Below, in pieces: positions 32,408 to 42,252 of a stretch of DNA of 51,796 nt. Both the position numbers and the translations under genes were made by a program. The notes under the pieces are model-generated. The model was not told the origin of the DNA and made no database searches. It saw only the letters and a program-made list of their open reading frames with translations. Location: positions 1-51,796 of the forward strand of contig CABZNT010000009.1 of the NCBI GenBank assembly GCA_902527105.1. The letters are read 5' to 3'. The DNA comes from an uncultured Prochlorococcus sp. Lineage in GTDB: Bacteria; Cyanobacteriota; Cyanobacteriia; PCC-6307; Cyanobiaceae. The first letter of the stretch is position 1, and every line of letters begins with the position of its first letter.

Positions 32408-34702
32408 TTAATCTAAAGATAAAGCATTAATTACAACTGTAATAGAGCTAATAGCCATCAATAATGCTGCTATTGATGGAGTAAGAAGAATACCGTATTT
32501 AGGGAATAAAATGCCGGCGGCTAAAGGTATAGCTAGTAAGTTGTAACCAAAAGCCCATGTCAGATTTTGCTTTATTTTTCTTATAGTTTTTTTTGCAAGA
32601 TTTAATGCGTAGGGTAATCCATTTAGTTGATCTCCCATTAATACTACATCTGCATTTGCCTTGGCTATTTGAGTTCCTGATCCTACCGCAATTCCTAAGT
32701 CTGAAGATGCTAAGGCTGGGACATCATTAATCCCATCTCCAATCATTGCCACCTTATTATTAATTTTAAAATTTTCTATAGTCTTTAACTTCTTTTCAGG
32801 AAGAAGATCCCATTTTACTTCTGTTTCTTTACAACCAATTTTTTTTGCTAAAGCTAAAACTGTTTGTTTCCTATCGCCACTTAAAATGTTAATTTTAAAT
32901 TTGTTTTCTCTCAAATTTTGAACTGTTTTAACTGAATCATCTCTAAGTAAATCTCCCAGCAAAATAAATCCTAATAATTTATCTTTGACACTTACTCCAA
33001 TGATAGTGTTTGTTTTTGTTTCTTCATTTTCAATAACTTTTTTTGCATCACTATCAATAATTATCCCTTCGCTTAGTAGCCATTCAATATTTCCAATATT
33101 AATAAGTCCATCAATTGACTCAAGTTCTCCAGAAATACCTCGCCCAGAATGAGTGAAAATTTTTTTTATTGGAAATAAACTTAAATTTTGCTTTTTTGCC
33201 TCTTGAATCAAGGCATCTGCGATTGGATGTCTGCTTTCCTTTTCTAAACTGGCAGCTATTTTTAATAAAAATGAATGATCATCATTATTTTTGTAATCAA
33301 CAATGAAAGGCTTACCTTTTGTTAAAGTACCTGTCTTGTCAAAAATAATGTGATTAATTTTTGAAGCAATCTCTATTTTATCACCGCCTTTAAATAAAAC
33401 CCCTTTTTTTGCTGCTTTACCTGATGCGACAGTGATTACAGTTGGGGTGGCTAAACCTAATGCACAAGGACAAGCTATCACTAATACGGCAATTGATAAT
33501 TGTATTGCTAAACTCAGGAAATTCTCAGCATTACTGCCAAGCGAACTATGAAGTGTATGACTTGAGTGAGTGATTAATTCATTATTGTGACTTAATAAAT
33601 CAGGCCATATGTTTCTTGCCCCCTTCCACCAAAAGAAGAAGGTTAAAGTAGCAAAAATAAGTACAAAGTAAGTAAATTTACCTGCAATTTCATCAGCGAT
33701 TCTTTGAATGCGAGGTTTTCTAGCGTTTACAGACTCAATAAGATTTACTAGTTTTGCAAGAGAAGAATCTCCTCCAACCTTTTGTACTTTAAGTCTAAGA
33801 GTTGAATTAAGATTTAAAGACCCACTAGATAGATTTTCGCCTTCTTTTACTTCTATAGGTTTGGATTCTCCAGTAATATGTGAAACATCAACATAGGAAT
33901 TGCCTTGGGTAACAATGCAGTCAGCAGGTACTCTGTCTCCTGCTAAAACTTGAATCTCTTGATCAGGTCTTAAAGTGTTCACTCTAATAGACTTTATTTG
34001 GTTGTCTTCTGTGTAGATATTTGCCATTTCAGGTTGAAGATCTAATAATTCTCCAATGGATGAACCAGTTTGATATCTTGCTCTTTCTTCTAAGTAGCGC
34101 CCAATCAATATAAAGCCTAACAACATAACTGGCTCATTAAAAAAACAAGGAAAACCAGTGGCAGGAAATATTAAGGATAGAAGACTTGTTGTATATGCGC
34201 TAATTACTCCAAGAGCTACTAAAGAATCCATATCGGGATGGTTCTTAATAAATGATTTAAATCCATTAATAATTATTCCTCTGCCAGGAAATAATAAAGC
34301 TAATGTTGCTAATGAAGCGTGAAAAAATATATTACCTAATATTGGAAAATTTATATATCTTCCTTCTGCCAGATGACCTAATCCTGAAAATAATAAAAGT
34401 AATAGGGCAAAAGTTAGTTTTTTCCATTGATTATTCCACTTCTTTTTTTTTTCTAATTCTTCTTTATTTATTTTTTTTGAAAAATCATTTATGTAAATCT
34501 TTGATGGGAAACCATTCTCTTTTAGATTTTCTAGAACTGATTCTATTTCTATATGTTTTTGGGTGATTTCAAAATAAGCACTTTGAGTAAGCAAGTTAAC
34601 AGAAACATTTTCAATACCATCAGAATTATTCAATATTTTTTCAACAGTACTAACACAACCTCCGCATTTCATTCCTGTAACGCTTAATTGAATGCTCTCC
34701 AT
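32408..34702 (-). CDS. Copper-translocating P1B-type ATPase
   Basis: This protein of about 764 residues starts with a heavy-metal-associated domain (GMKCGGCVSTVEKIL, CxxC). It has about eight membrane helices, the transport motif CPCALGLATP, the phosphorylation site DKTGTLTKG, SRHP in the nucleotide domain and GDGINDVPALASSD. The CPC motif indicates Cu(I)/Ag(I) transport. It could correspond to CtaA (import) or PacS (thylakoid); sequence alone does not say. ATG 34702 is preferred; GTG 34711 would add three residues. A possible copper regulator is not visible nearby. Confidence 0.9.
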   Translation of the reverse strand: MESIQLSVTGMKCGGCVSTVEKILNNSDGIENVSVNLLTQSAYFEITQKHIEIESVLENLKENGFPSKIYINDFSKKINKEELEKKKKWNNQWKKLTFALLLLLFSGLGHLAEGRYINFPILGNIFFHASLATLALLFPGRGIIINGFKSFIKNHPDMDSLVALGVISAYTTSLLSLIFPATGFPCFFNEPVMLLGFILIGRYLEERARYQTGSSIGELLDLQPEMANIYTEDNQIKSIRVNTLRPDQEIQVLAGDRVPADCIVTQGNSYVDVSHITGESKPIEVKEGENLSSGSLNLNSTLRLKVQKVGGDSSLAKLVNLIESVNARKPRIQRIADEIAGKFTYFVLIFATLTFFFWWKGARNIWPDLLSHNNELITHSSHTLHSSLGSNAENFLSLAIQLSIAVLVIACPCALGLATPTVITVASGKAAKKGVLFKGGDKIEIASKINHIIFDKTGTLTKGKPFIVDYKNNDDHSFLLKIAASLEKESRHPIADALIQEAKKQNLSLFPIKKIFTHSGRGISGELESIDGLINIGNIEWLLSEGIIIDSDAKKVIENEETKTNTIIGVSVKDKLLGFILLGDLLRDDSVKTVQNLRENKFKINILSGDRKQTVLALAKKIGCKETEVKWDLLPEKKLKTIENFKINNKVAMIGDGINDVPALASSDLGIAVGSGTQIAKANADVVLMGDQLNGLPYALNLAKKTIRKIKQNLTWAFGYNLLAIPLAAGILFPKYGILLTPSIAALLMAISSITVVINALSLD

Positions 34703-34823
34703 ATTTTTCACGGTTGAAGCAAATTAATGCTTGACTTTATATTTAACTATAATAATAAATGTAATAGACTTTTTAAATAGTTATTTTTTAAATTACTATA
34801 TTAACTTTATTAGATTTTTAGCA

Positions 34824-35345
34824 GTGCCTAGTAATCAAAACAGAGACAATTTTATTGATAAAGCTTTTACTGTAATTGCTGAATCTATCGTAAAAATAAT
34901 GCCTATCGCTGAAAAAGAAAAAAAGGCATATATTTATTATAGAGACGGTCTAGCTGCACAAAATAATGGGGATTATTCGGAAGCATTAGAGTATTACAAG
35001 GAGAGCTTACTACTTGAAGAAAATAAAATTGACAGGGGTGAGACTTTAAAAAATATGGCAATTATATACATGAGTAATGGTGAAGAGGATTTGGCTATCG
35101 AAACTTATGAAAAAGCATTACTAGAAAATCCCAAACAGCCATCATGCTTGAAAAATATAGGTTTAATTTATGAAAAAAGGGGAAGATATGCTGAACAAAA
35201 TGGTGATTTAGATCAGAGAGATATTTGGTTTGATAAAGCTGCTGAAGTCTGGTCTAAAGCAGTGAGACTTTATCCAGGTGGGTATCTAGATATTGAGAAT
35301 TGGTTGAAAAACTCAGGCAGAAGCTCAATTGATATGTATCTTTGA
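34824..35345 (+). CDS. ycf3: Photosystem I assembly protein Ycf3
   Basis: This 173-residue TPR protein is required for assembly of the PSI reaction centre in the thylakoid. The start is GTG 34824, giving [20 protein letters not shown], the usual Ycf3 N-terminus; upstream in-frame codons encode unrelated sequence. Three TPR units follow ([44 protein letters not shown] and others). The C-terminus [15 protein letters not shown] is also typical. It converges with radA, with 5 bases between the stops. Confidence 0.93.
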   Translation: MPSNQNRDNFIDKAFTVIAESIVKIMPIAEKEKKAYIYYRDGLAAQNNGDYSEALEYYKESLLLEENKIDRGETLKNMAIIYMSNGEEDLAIETYEKALLENPKQPSCLKNIGLIYEKRGRYAEQNGDLDQRDIWFDKAAEVWSKAVRLYPGGYLDIENWLKNSGRSSIDMYL

Positions 35346-35350
35346 TGTTT

Positions 35351-36712
35351 TTATTTTGATAAAGAATAATCAACTGCTTCTTTAATATTTGATATCTCTT
35401 TGATATTTATTAAATTTTGAAAATTATTATTTAGTTCCTCCTCAAGTTTTGGCACTACGATATTTTTGATCCCTAGTCTTACAGCTTCTTCTATCCTTGT
35501 CCGAAGGTTATTCGATTTTCTAACCTGACCACTCAAACCTAATTCCCCAATAAATGAGCTACTTGCCAAAGGAGGAATATTTTTCAAACTTGATAAAATT
35601 GATATTGCTACACCTAAGTCAGATGATGGATCATTAATCTCAAAACCACCCCCAGTAGCTATATAACAATCAAAATCAGATAATTTTATACCTACGTGTT
35701 TTTCAATAACAGCCAGAATTTGATGCAATCTATTTATGCTTATTCCAGTTGTAGTACGTCTTGGGTTACTGTAGAAAGTTTTATTTACCAGTGCTTGTAT
35801 ATCAACTGCTAATGGTCGAGTGCCTTCATTGGTAATCGTAGTTGTTACACCTGAAATGTTTTCTTTATTTGTAAATATTGAACTCGGGTTTTTTATCTCT
35901 CGTAAACCATCTTCAAGCATTTCAAAAATTCCAATCTCAAAGGTCGATCCAAATCGATTTTTTATACTTCTTAGTAATCTATGTGAGGAAATATTATCTC
36001 CTTCAAAGTTTATTACTGTATCAACCAAATGCTCTAGAGTTTTAGGGCCAGCTAAAGCACCATCTTTGGTTACATGACCAATTATTAGAAGAGCAATATT
36101 TTTGTCTTTGGCAAGATTTTGCAATTCAGATGAACATTCTCTAACTTGAGAAACCGATCCTGGAGAACTTTGCATTTCATGATTATGGATGGCTTGAATA
36201 CTATCAATAATTGCGAAACTTGGATTTACACGTTTGATCTCTTCAATAATTAGGGATAAGTTGGTTTCTGCAAAAATTTGTAAATCAATACTGTTTTGAT
36301 TTAATCTTTCCCATCTAATTTTTACTTGTTCTAAAGATTCTTCTGCAGTTATATATAAAACTTTCTCATTAAGAGATATTTTTCCTGCTGATTGAAGAAC
36401 TATTGTGCTTTTACCTATACCTGGTTCTCCTCCTAGTAAAACAACAGATCCAGGCACTATTCCACCTCCAAGCACTCGATCAAATTCTCTAAAACCACTT
36501 GTAAATCTTGATATTTTTTTTGATGAAATCTCGTTAAAAGGTATAGATTTTTTATTATTTTTTATATTTTTTATTTCTTGATATTTGGATCTCTTACTTT
36601 TTATTTCTTCAACAATGGAATTCCATGAGTTGCAATTTAGGCATCTACCAAAGTATTGAGAAGTTTCAGATCCGCAATTCTGACAAATAAAAGTAGATAA
36701 TTTGCTAGACAT
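35351..36712 (-). CDS. radA: DNA repair protein RadA
   Basis: This 453-residue branch-migration helicase acts in recombinational repair. It has an N-terminal C4 zinc finger (CQNCGSETSQYFGRCLNC), Walker A GGEPGIGKST (about 88-97), Walker B-like FAIIDSIQA, the RadA KNRFGS motif (about 241-246) and a Lon-like C-terminal domain with PSSDLGVAISILSS. Length is normal. It is divergent from rpaB across about 107 bases. Confidence 0.94.
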   Translation of the reverse strand: MSSKLSTFICQNCGSETSQYFGRCLNCNSWNSIVEEIKSKRSKYQEIKNIKNNKKSIPFNEISSKKISRFTSGFREFDRVLGGGIVPGSVVLLGGEPGIGKSTIVLQSAGKISLNEKVLYITAEESLEQVKIRWERLNQNSIDLQIFAETNLSLIIEEIKRVNPSFAIIDSIQAIHNHEMQSSPGSVSQVRECSSELQNLAKDKNIALLIIGHVTKDGALAGPKTLEHLVDTVINFEGDNISSHRLLRSIKNRFGSTFEIGIFEMLEDGLREIKNPSSIFTNKENISGVTTTITNEGTRPLAVDIQALVNKTFYSNPRRTTTGISINRLHQILAVIEKHVGIKLSDFDCYIATGGGFEINDPSSDLGVAISILSSLKNIPPLASSSFIGELGLSGQVRKSNNLRTRIEEAVRLGIKNIVVPKLEEELNNNFQNLINIKEISNIKEAVDYSLSK

Positions 36713-36819
36713 TTAGTCTCTGAATTAAGTAATGGAACTAGAATGTTTGGGATATTGCCCCTCTACAAGTTAGATTAGGTTAATAATAAATTCTCTTACT
36801 GATTAGCTAATAGAAACAA

Positions 36820-37566
36820 ATGGCTCTATCTAGTCAAACTAAAGAAACTATACTTGTCGCAGATGACGAGGCAAGTATTAGAAGAATTCTGGAGACACGT
36901 CTCTCCATGATTGGCTACAAAGTTGTAACTGCAAGTGATGGCAAAGAAGCACTAAAGTTATTTAAAGATTATGAACCTGATTTAGTAGTACTTGACGTCA
37001 TGATGCCAAAACTAGATGGTTATGGAGTTTGTCAAGAGTTAAGGAAAGATTCTGATGTTCCAATTGTTATGTTAACTGCATTAGGAGATGTCGCAGATAG
37101 GATTACAGGTTTAGAATTAGGAGCTGATGATTACGTAGTAAAACCATTTAGCCCAAAGGAGTTAGAAGCTAGAATTAGGTGCGTTCTTAGAAGAATTGAC
37201 AAAGAGCAAATTCCTGGAATGCCTAATTCAGGATTAATTTTGGTTACGGATATAAAAATTGATACAAATCGAAGACAAGTTTTTAAAAGTGATGAGAGAA
37301 TTAGATTAACTGGTATGGAATTTAGTCTCTTAGAGCTTTTGGTGAGTAGGTCAGGAGAACCATTTAGTAGAGGAGAGATTTTGAAAGAAGTTTGGGGATA
37401 TACTCCCGAGAGACATGTAGATACAAGAGTTGTCGATGTTCATATATCAAGATTAAGATCCAAACTGGAGGCTGATCCGGCAAATCCAGAATTAATATTG
37501 ACAGCAAGGGGTACAGGATATCTTTTTCAACGGATTGTTGATATTGCTCCCTTTGATGGTAAATAA
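36820..37566 (+). CDS. rpaB: Response regulator RpaB (OmpR type)
   Basis: This 248-residue regulator has a receiver with DDE (15-17), D in VVLDVMMPKLDGYG and K in VKPFSPKELEARI, then a winged helix with EVWGYTPERHVDTRVVDVHISRLRSKLEADPANPELILTARGTGYLFQRI. This matches RpaB, the essential cyanobacterial regulator of high-light-responsive genes acting with NblS through HLR1 sites. I looked for an HLR1 direct repeat upstream and saw none. plsX starts one base after its stop codon. Confidence 0.9.
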   Translation: MALSSQTKETILVADDEASIRRILETRLSMIGYKVVTASDGKEALKLFKDYEPDLVVLDVMMPKLDGYGVCQELRKDSDVPIVMLTALGDVADRITGLELGADDYVVKPFSPKELEARIRCVLRRIDKEQIPGMPNSGLILVTDIKIDTNRRQVFKSDERIRLTGMEFSLLELLVSRSGEPFSRGEILKEVWGYTPERHVDTRVVDVHISRLRSKLEADPANPELILTARGTGYLFQRIVDIAPFDGK

Positions 37567-38985
37567 ATGGGGAAAGAAACAGCGCAAAAAACTAACAAGC
37601 CCAGAGCTATTAGAAGATTAGTAATTTGGTACAAAAGAAATTCTGCTGTGACTTCTATAGTTGATACTGCTGCTAGTTCTGCAGCAACGGCTAGTAATGT
37701 TGCGGGTAATATGGTTTCTGGTGCTGGATCAGTAGTAACCACAGCTAGTAATGTTGCAGGTAATGTTGCTGGTAATGTTGCCGGTAATGTAGTTTCAAGT
37801 GCTGAATCTGTTGTTAATACTGCAAGTAGTGTAGTTTCAAATGCTAGTTCAATAGCTAAAAATACATTACAGCCATTAGTTTTTGACCCATTAAAAAGAT
37901 TACAAAGTAACGATAATATTTTAGATAGGGATGAGGAATCTCAATCTAATAGAATTTGGATCGCAGTTGATGGGATGGGTGGAGATTATGCTCCTGGTCC
38001 AATTCTTGAGGGTTGTCTAGAAGCAATAAGTAGATTTCCAATAAATATAAAGTTTGTCGGCAAAATTGAAAAAGTTAAAGATGCAGCAGAAAAAAATGGT
38101 TTAGCAGAATTATTAGAAAATGAAATAGATAATAAACGTCTTGAATTAATTGATAGTGGAGAGCCTATTGGGATGAATGAAGAAGCTACCGCAGTTAGAA
38201 AAAGGAAAAACGCAAGTATCAACGTTGCAATGGACTTAGTGAGAAATAATAAAGCTGAAGCTGTCTACTCAGCGGGTAATTCAGGAGCCATGATGGCTTC
38301 TGCCATATTTAGAATTGGGAGATTGAAAGGGATTGAGAGACCAGCTATTGGAGCATTGTTTCCAACAAGGGATCAAACTCGCCCGGTATTAGTTTTAGAT
38401 GTCGGTGCAAATACTGACTGTAAGCCATCTTATCTGCATCAATTTGCTCTTCTAGGTAATATTTATGCAAAAGATGTCCTACAAGTACAAAAACCAAGAA
38501 TTGGCCTTTTAAATATTGGAGAAGAAGAATGCAAAGGGAACGATTTATCCCTAAAAACATTCGAATTATTATCTTCCGAAAAAAGTTTTGATTTTGGAGG
38601 TAATTGTGAAGGGCGAGATGTATTATCAGGTAGTTTCGACGTAGTAGTCTGTGATGGATTTACTGGAAATATACTATTGAAATTTCTTGAATCTGTGGGA
38701 GGAGTTTTATTAGATATTTTGAGATCTGAGCTGCCACGTGGAAGGCGGGGGAAAGTTGGTTCAGCTTTTTTAAAAAGTAATCTACTCCGAATTAAGAAAA
38801 GGTTAGATCATGCCGAACATGGAGGAGCTTTACTACTTGGGGTGAATGGTATTTGTGTTATTGGTCATGGAAGTAGCAAATCTTTATCAGTAGTTAGTGC
38901 TCTACGCTTGGCTCACTCTGCAGTGAATCATGGGGTTATGGACAATTTAAATCAACTGCAAAAGCTTCAAGTTTTAAATTCATAA
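37567..38985 (+). CDS. plsX: Phosphate acyltransferase PlsX with a long repetitive N-terminal extension
   Basis: This 472-residue protein makes acyl-phosphate from acyl-ACP for phospholipid synthesis. The PlsX core begins at about residue 130 with RIWIAVDGMGGDYAPGPILEG and includes RKRKNASINVAMDLV, SAGNSGAMMASAIF and GHGSSKS. The first about 128 residues are extra: a basic start, then Ala/Val/Ser/Asn-rich repeats (NVAGN units) at residues about 35-98. These are encoded in part by three perfect-period 12-bp repeats at 37750-37785. The extension may be a membrane-binding amphipathic region; that is inference. It abuts rpaB and starts a plsX-fabH-fabD-plsC run. Confidence 0.93.
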   Translation: MGKETAQKTNKPRAIRRLVIWYKRNSAVTSIVDTAASSAATASNVAGNMVSGAGSVVTTASNVAGNVAGNVAGNVVSSAESVVNTASSVVSNASSIAKNTLQPLVFDPLKRLQSNDNILDRDEESQSNRIWIAVDGMGGDYAPGPILEGCLEAISRFPINIKFVGKIEKVKDAAEKNGLAELLENEIDNKRLELIDSGEPIGMNEEATAVRKRKNASINVAMDLVRNNKAEAVYSAGNSGAMMASAIFRIGRLKGIERPAIGALFPTRDQTRPVLVLDVGANTDCKPSYLHQFALLGNIYAKDVLQVQKPRIGLLNIGEEECKGNDLSLKTFELLSSEKSFDFGGNCEGRDVLSGSFDVVVCDGFTGNILLKFLESVGGVLLDILRSELPRGRRGKVGSAFLKSNLLRIKKRLDHAEHGGALLLGVNGICVIGHGSSKSLSVVSALRLAHSAVNHGVMDNLNQLQKLQVLNS

Positions 38986-39038
38986 AACATATTGAGTCAA
39001 ATTTATGTTTGACTAATATAAGTAACTAAAAAACTCTT

Positions 39039-40046
39039 TTGGAAGGAATAAATTTTAATCAGATTGGCGTGTCATTCAAGGGAAGCGGAAGTTATGTACC
39101 TGATCAAATCCTAACCAATCAAAAAATTAGTCAAAAGGTTGATACAAGCAATGAATGGATACAATCTAGAACCGGCATTTCTGAGAGAAGAATCTCTAGC
39201 GTAGAAGATAATGTTACTGAAATGGGTTATAGAGCTGCTCTAACTGCAATAGAAATGGCTAATTGGGATATTAAAACTATTGATTTGATCGTTTTAGCTA
39301 CTTCTACTCCGCATGATTTATTTGGATCAGCTCCATCAATTCAAGCTAAATTGGGGGCAGCTAATGCAGTAGCTTTCGATTTAACTGCAGCTTGTAGTGG
39401 TTTTTTATTTGCCTTAATCACAGCCTCACAATTTTTAAAAGGGGGTAGTTTTAAAAGGGCTATTGTTATTGGAGCAGATCAATTATCAAGTTTTGTTGAT
39501 TGGAATGATAGAAGAAGTTGTATTCTCTTTGGAGATGGTGCCGGTGCATTAGCAATTGAAGCCACAAATGAATTTGATAATTTTATAGGTTTTGATATGA
39601 GAACTGATGGGGGAAGGGGTTCTTTTCTTAATCTTCCGTCAAAAAAGAATAAGGATTCAATAGTTGATGAAATTGACTTTTTAAGTGGAGGTTTTTCTCC
39701 AATTCAAATGAATGGTCAGGAAGTTTATAAATTCGCAGTTAAAGAAGTCCCCCTAATTCTTGAAAAGTTGTTGAAAAAAATGAAATATAATTCTGATCAA
39801 GTTGATTGGCTATTGCTGCATCAAGCTAATCAAAGAATATTGGATTCTGTTGGAGAAAGGTTAAAAATTCCTAGAGAAAAGATTCTTAGTAATTTAGAAA
39901 AATATGGCAATACGTCAGCAGCAACAATTCCACTAATGATGGATGAGGCTTTAAGAGATTATAGAATTAAACAAAATGATATTATTGCTACAAGTGGTTT
40001 CGGTGCTGGGTTAAGTTGGGGTGCAGCCCTAATTAAATGGGGTTAA
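39039..40046 (+). CDS. fabH: Beta-ketoacyl-ACP synthase III
   Basis: This 335-residue enzyme starts fatty-acid synthesis by condensing acetyl-CoA with malonyl-ACP. The catalytic triad is visible: Cys in DLTAACSGFLF, His in LLHQANQRI and Asn in KYGNTSAATIP. SRTGISERR near the N-terminus is also typical. The start is TTG 39039; no ATG lies closer to the conserved N-terminus. It lies 53 bases after plsX. Confidence 0.95.
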   Translation: MEGINFNQIGVSFKGSGSYVPDQILTNQKISQKVDTSNEWIQSRTGISERRISSVEDNVTEMGYRAALTAIEMANWDIKTIDLIVLATSTPHDLFGSAPSIQAKLGAANAVAFDLTAACSGFLFALITASQFLKGGSFKRAIVIGADQLSSFVDWNDRRSCILFGDGAGALAIEATNEFDNFIGFDMRTDGGRGSFLNLPSKKNKDSIVDEIDFLSGGFSPIQMNGQEVYKFAVKEVPLILEKLLKKMKYNSDQVDWLLLHQANQRILDSVGERLKIPREKILSNLEKYGNTSAATIPLMMDEALRDYRIKQNDIIATSGFGAGLSWGAALIKWG

Positions 40047-40062
40047 ACAAAAAAGGAAAATT

Positions 40063-40959
40063 ATGACAGTTGCATGGGTATTCCCTGGACAGGGTTCGCA
40101 AAAAATTGGAATGGCAAAACAAATTGAAAATTTGCCCAACACAAAAGAGAGGTTTAGTTATGCATCTGAAATATTTGAGAGGAATTTATTTGAAATTTGT
40201 GAGTTAAATAATGAACCAACAAATCCTCTTAATGATTTAAATAACACAAGAAATACACAAATTTGTCTTTTTTTAGTTGAATCAATTTTATTAGATGCAT
40301 TAAAGGAAAATGGATTTAAACCAACTTATGTCGCTGGGCATAGTCTAGGAGAAATCACTGCACTATATAGCGCGGATGTTTTTTCATTCGAAGATTGTGT
40401 TTCTCTAATAAAAAAAAGATCTCAATTAATGGTAAATGCTGGCAAAGGATCTATGGCAGCAGTAATTGGTTTTGATAGAAATCAACTTGATCTATTGGTA
40501 CAAAAAATTGATGATATTGTAATTGCTAATGATAACAGCTCTTCCCAAGTTGTCTTATCAGGATCTTCTGAAGCATTAGATGATTTATCGAGAGAAATTT
40601 CTTGTAAAAGATTCTTGAAATTAAATGTTTCAGGTGCATTTCATTCGCCATTTATGAAGGAACCTTCATTAAAATTTTCTGAGTATTTAAAAAAGATTAA
40701 ATTTAACGATCCCTCTTTCCCTGTAATAAGTAATTATGAACCTTCACTCTGTAGTGATCCAAACAAGCTTAAAAGTAGCTTAGAAAAGCAAATGTGTAAT
40801 GGAGTGAGGTGGCGAGAAACTATGGATTTAATGGCAAAAGATAGTGATCTTCATATTGTTGAAATTGGCCCCTCAAATGTACTAAGCGGTTTAGGAAAAA
40901 GACATCTTAAAAATGTAAAAATTTCTCAAGTTTCATCTTCTGATCAAATATCCTACTAA
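40063..40959 (+). CDS. fabD: Malonyl-CoA:ACP transacylase
   Basis: This 298-residue enzyme loads malonyl groups onto acyl-carrier protein. It has FPGQGSQKIGMA at the N-terminus, the nucleophile motif GHSLGE (about 93-98), the substrate arginine region SLIKKRSQLM and the catalytic His in GAFHSPFM. ATG 40063 is preceded by AAAAAGGAAAA, a purine-rich sequence that can act as a ribosome-binding site. Third gene of the lipid cluster. Confidence 0.94.
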   Translation: MTVAWVFPGQGSQKIGMAKQIENLPNTKERFSYASEIFERNLFEICELNNEPTNPLNDLNNTRNTQICLFLVESILLDALKENGFKPTYVAGHSLGEITALYSADVFSFEDCVSLIKKRSQLMVNAGKGSMAAVIGFDRNQLDLLVQKIDDIVIANDNSSSQVVLSGSSEALDDLSREISCKRFLKLNVSGAFHSPFMKEPSLKFSEYLKKIKFNDPSFPVISNYEPSLCSDPNKLKSSLEKQMCNGVRWRETMDLMAKDSDLHIVEIGPSNVLSGLGKRHLKNVKISQVSSSDQISY

Positions 40960-40964
40960 TTTGT

Positions 40965-41585
40965 ATGAAAAATCATACTATTCAAAAATTAATCTATGAA
41001 TTAGTTAGCAAGCTTTTTGTGTTTCCTATTTATAAATTTCTATTTCAAGGTCATTTAATAGGTAGAGACAATATTCCGCAAAAAGATTCCTTTATCATGG
41101 TTTCTAATCATGGTTCTTTACTTGATCCTCCTTTGTTAGGACATGCCCTTGGACGTAATATATCTTTTATGGCCAAGGCAGAACTTTTTGAAATTCCTTT
41201 TCTAGGGCTTATTATCAAGGCTTGTGGGGCGTATCCTGTAAAAAGAGGAATTGCTGATAAAAATACAATTAAAACAGCATGTAAAAAATTATCCAATGAT
41301 AATTGCATTGGAATTTTTATTGATGGTACTCGTCAAAAAAATGGTCGAGTGAATAAGCCCAAACAAGGCGCAGCATTATTAGCCTTTAAAAATCAAAAAT
41401 TATTATTGCCTGTTGCAATAGTTAATTCACATAGACTAATAAGATTTAAATTCTTTATCCCAATGTTTTCAAAAATAGTTATTAAAGTGGGAAAACCTAT
41501 TCAACCTCCACAAAGTTCATCAAGAGATGAACTGAATTCAGTAACGATGCAGCTTCAAGATAAAATTAATAATTTGATCGGATGA
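40965..41585 (+). CDS. plsC: 1-acyl-sn-glycerol-3-phosphate acyltransferase
   Basis: This 206-residue membrane-associated enzyme makes phosphatidic acid. Acyltransferase motifs are NHGSLLDPP (NHxxxxD, about 48-56), the FMAKAELFEIPFLG region, GIFIDGTRQKNGRVN (about 119-133) and LPVAIVN. It lies 5 bases after fabD, completing a cluster from acyl-ACP initiation through acyl-phosphate and acyl transfer to glycerol-phosphate. It converges with tsaB, 4 bases apart. Confidence 0.9.
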   Translation: MKNHTIQKLIYELVSKLFVFPIYKFLFQGHLIGRDNIPQKDSFIMVSNHGSLLDPPLLGHALGRNISFMAKAELFEIPFLGLIIKACGAYPVKRGIADKNTIKTACKKLSNDNCIGIFIDGTRQKNGRVNKPKQGAALLAFKNQKLLLPVAIVNSHRLIRFKFFIPMFSKIVIKVGKPIQPPQSSSRDELNSVTMQLQDKINNLIG

Positions 41586-41589
41586 AAAT

Positions 41590-42243
41590 TTAGTTAATTG
41601 GAGACATAGGGTAAATAGGTAAAACTTTTCTCCAGGAATCTACATTTGAATTTAATAAATTTTTATTTGATAAATCTAATAGTTCTTTTAAATCTTCTTT
41701 ATCATCATAATTAGCCTCAAAAGAAAGGCATTTACTCTCAAGTTCTTTGATAACTTTTGGTAAAACTGTCTCTCGGATCACTAGATGCGAGGAGTTTTTT
41801 TCGTTATGACAAATTTCATATTTACCTGCAATAAAACCCTTACGTTTTAATTTTTTGTAAATCCAGAATGATTTTTTGTTTGTCAAGATATTATTTTTTG
41901 ATGCAATTCTTTTTGCCATTATTTCAAATGAACTAAAACTGTCTAGAGGACAATTTATTTGTTGTGAGATAGTTCTTGCTAAAACTACAATTTGTCTTGA
42001 AGCATTAAAATTTGCTGGCCCTATGCTGACAGATAACTTATTTATTTTTTGTAAATTTTCTTTGGAAATGAATTTGTTAAGATCATTAATTAAGTTGTTG
42101 CAAAGGTCATTATCAAATTTTTTGATAAACAATTCATCAGGATAAAGGTTATTGTTTATTCTTAACCCAAAGCCAAAAGAATTGTCTGTGCTATGAATCA
42201 CTAATGTAGGGTAATTTTCTCTTTGTTTGAATTTTTTTTTCAT
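41590..42243 (-). CDS. tsaB: tRNA threonylcarbamoyladenosine synthesis protein TsaB (divergent)
   Basis: This 217-residue protein resembles TsaB, an ASKHA-fold partner of TsaD and TsaE in t6A37 formation. PTLVIHSTDNSFGFGLRI at the N-terminus and LSVSIGPANFNASRQIVVLARTISQQI (about 65-91) correspond to the TsaB LDT and GPGSFTGLR segments. They are degenerate, as is common in this non-catalytic subunit. It lies 9 bases downstream of ycf34 on the same strand. Confidence 0.7.
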   Translation of the reverse strand: MKKKFKQRENYPTLVIHSTDNSFGFGLRINNNLYPDELFIKKFDNDLCNNLINDLNKFISKENLQKINKLSVSIGPANFNASRQIVVLARTISQQINCPLDSFSSFEIMAKRIASKNNILTNKKSFWIYKKLKRKGFIAGKYEICHNEKNSSHLVIRETVLPKVIKELESKCLSFEANYDDKEDLKELLDLSNKNLLNSNVDSWRKVLPIYPMSPIN

Positions 42244-42252
42244 CTATTACCT

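Noticed and set aside
36713..36819. HLR1-type RpaB-binding repeat upstream of rpaB
   Set aside because: No pair of (G/T)TTACA-like hexamers with the required spacing was found.
37527..37742. A 71-codon minus-strand frame opposite the PlsX repeat region
   Set aside because: Its length follows from the repetitive Ala/Val codons on the other strand; it crosses the rpaB/plsX boundary.
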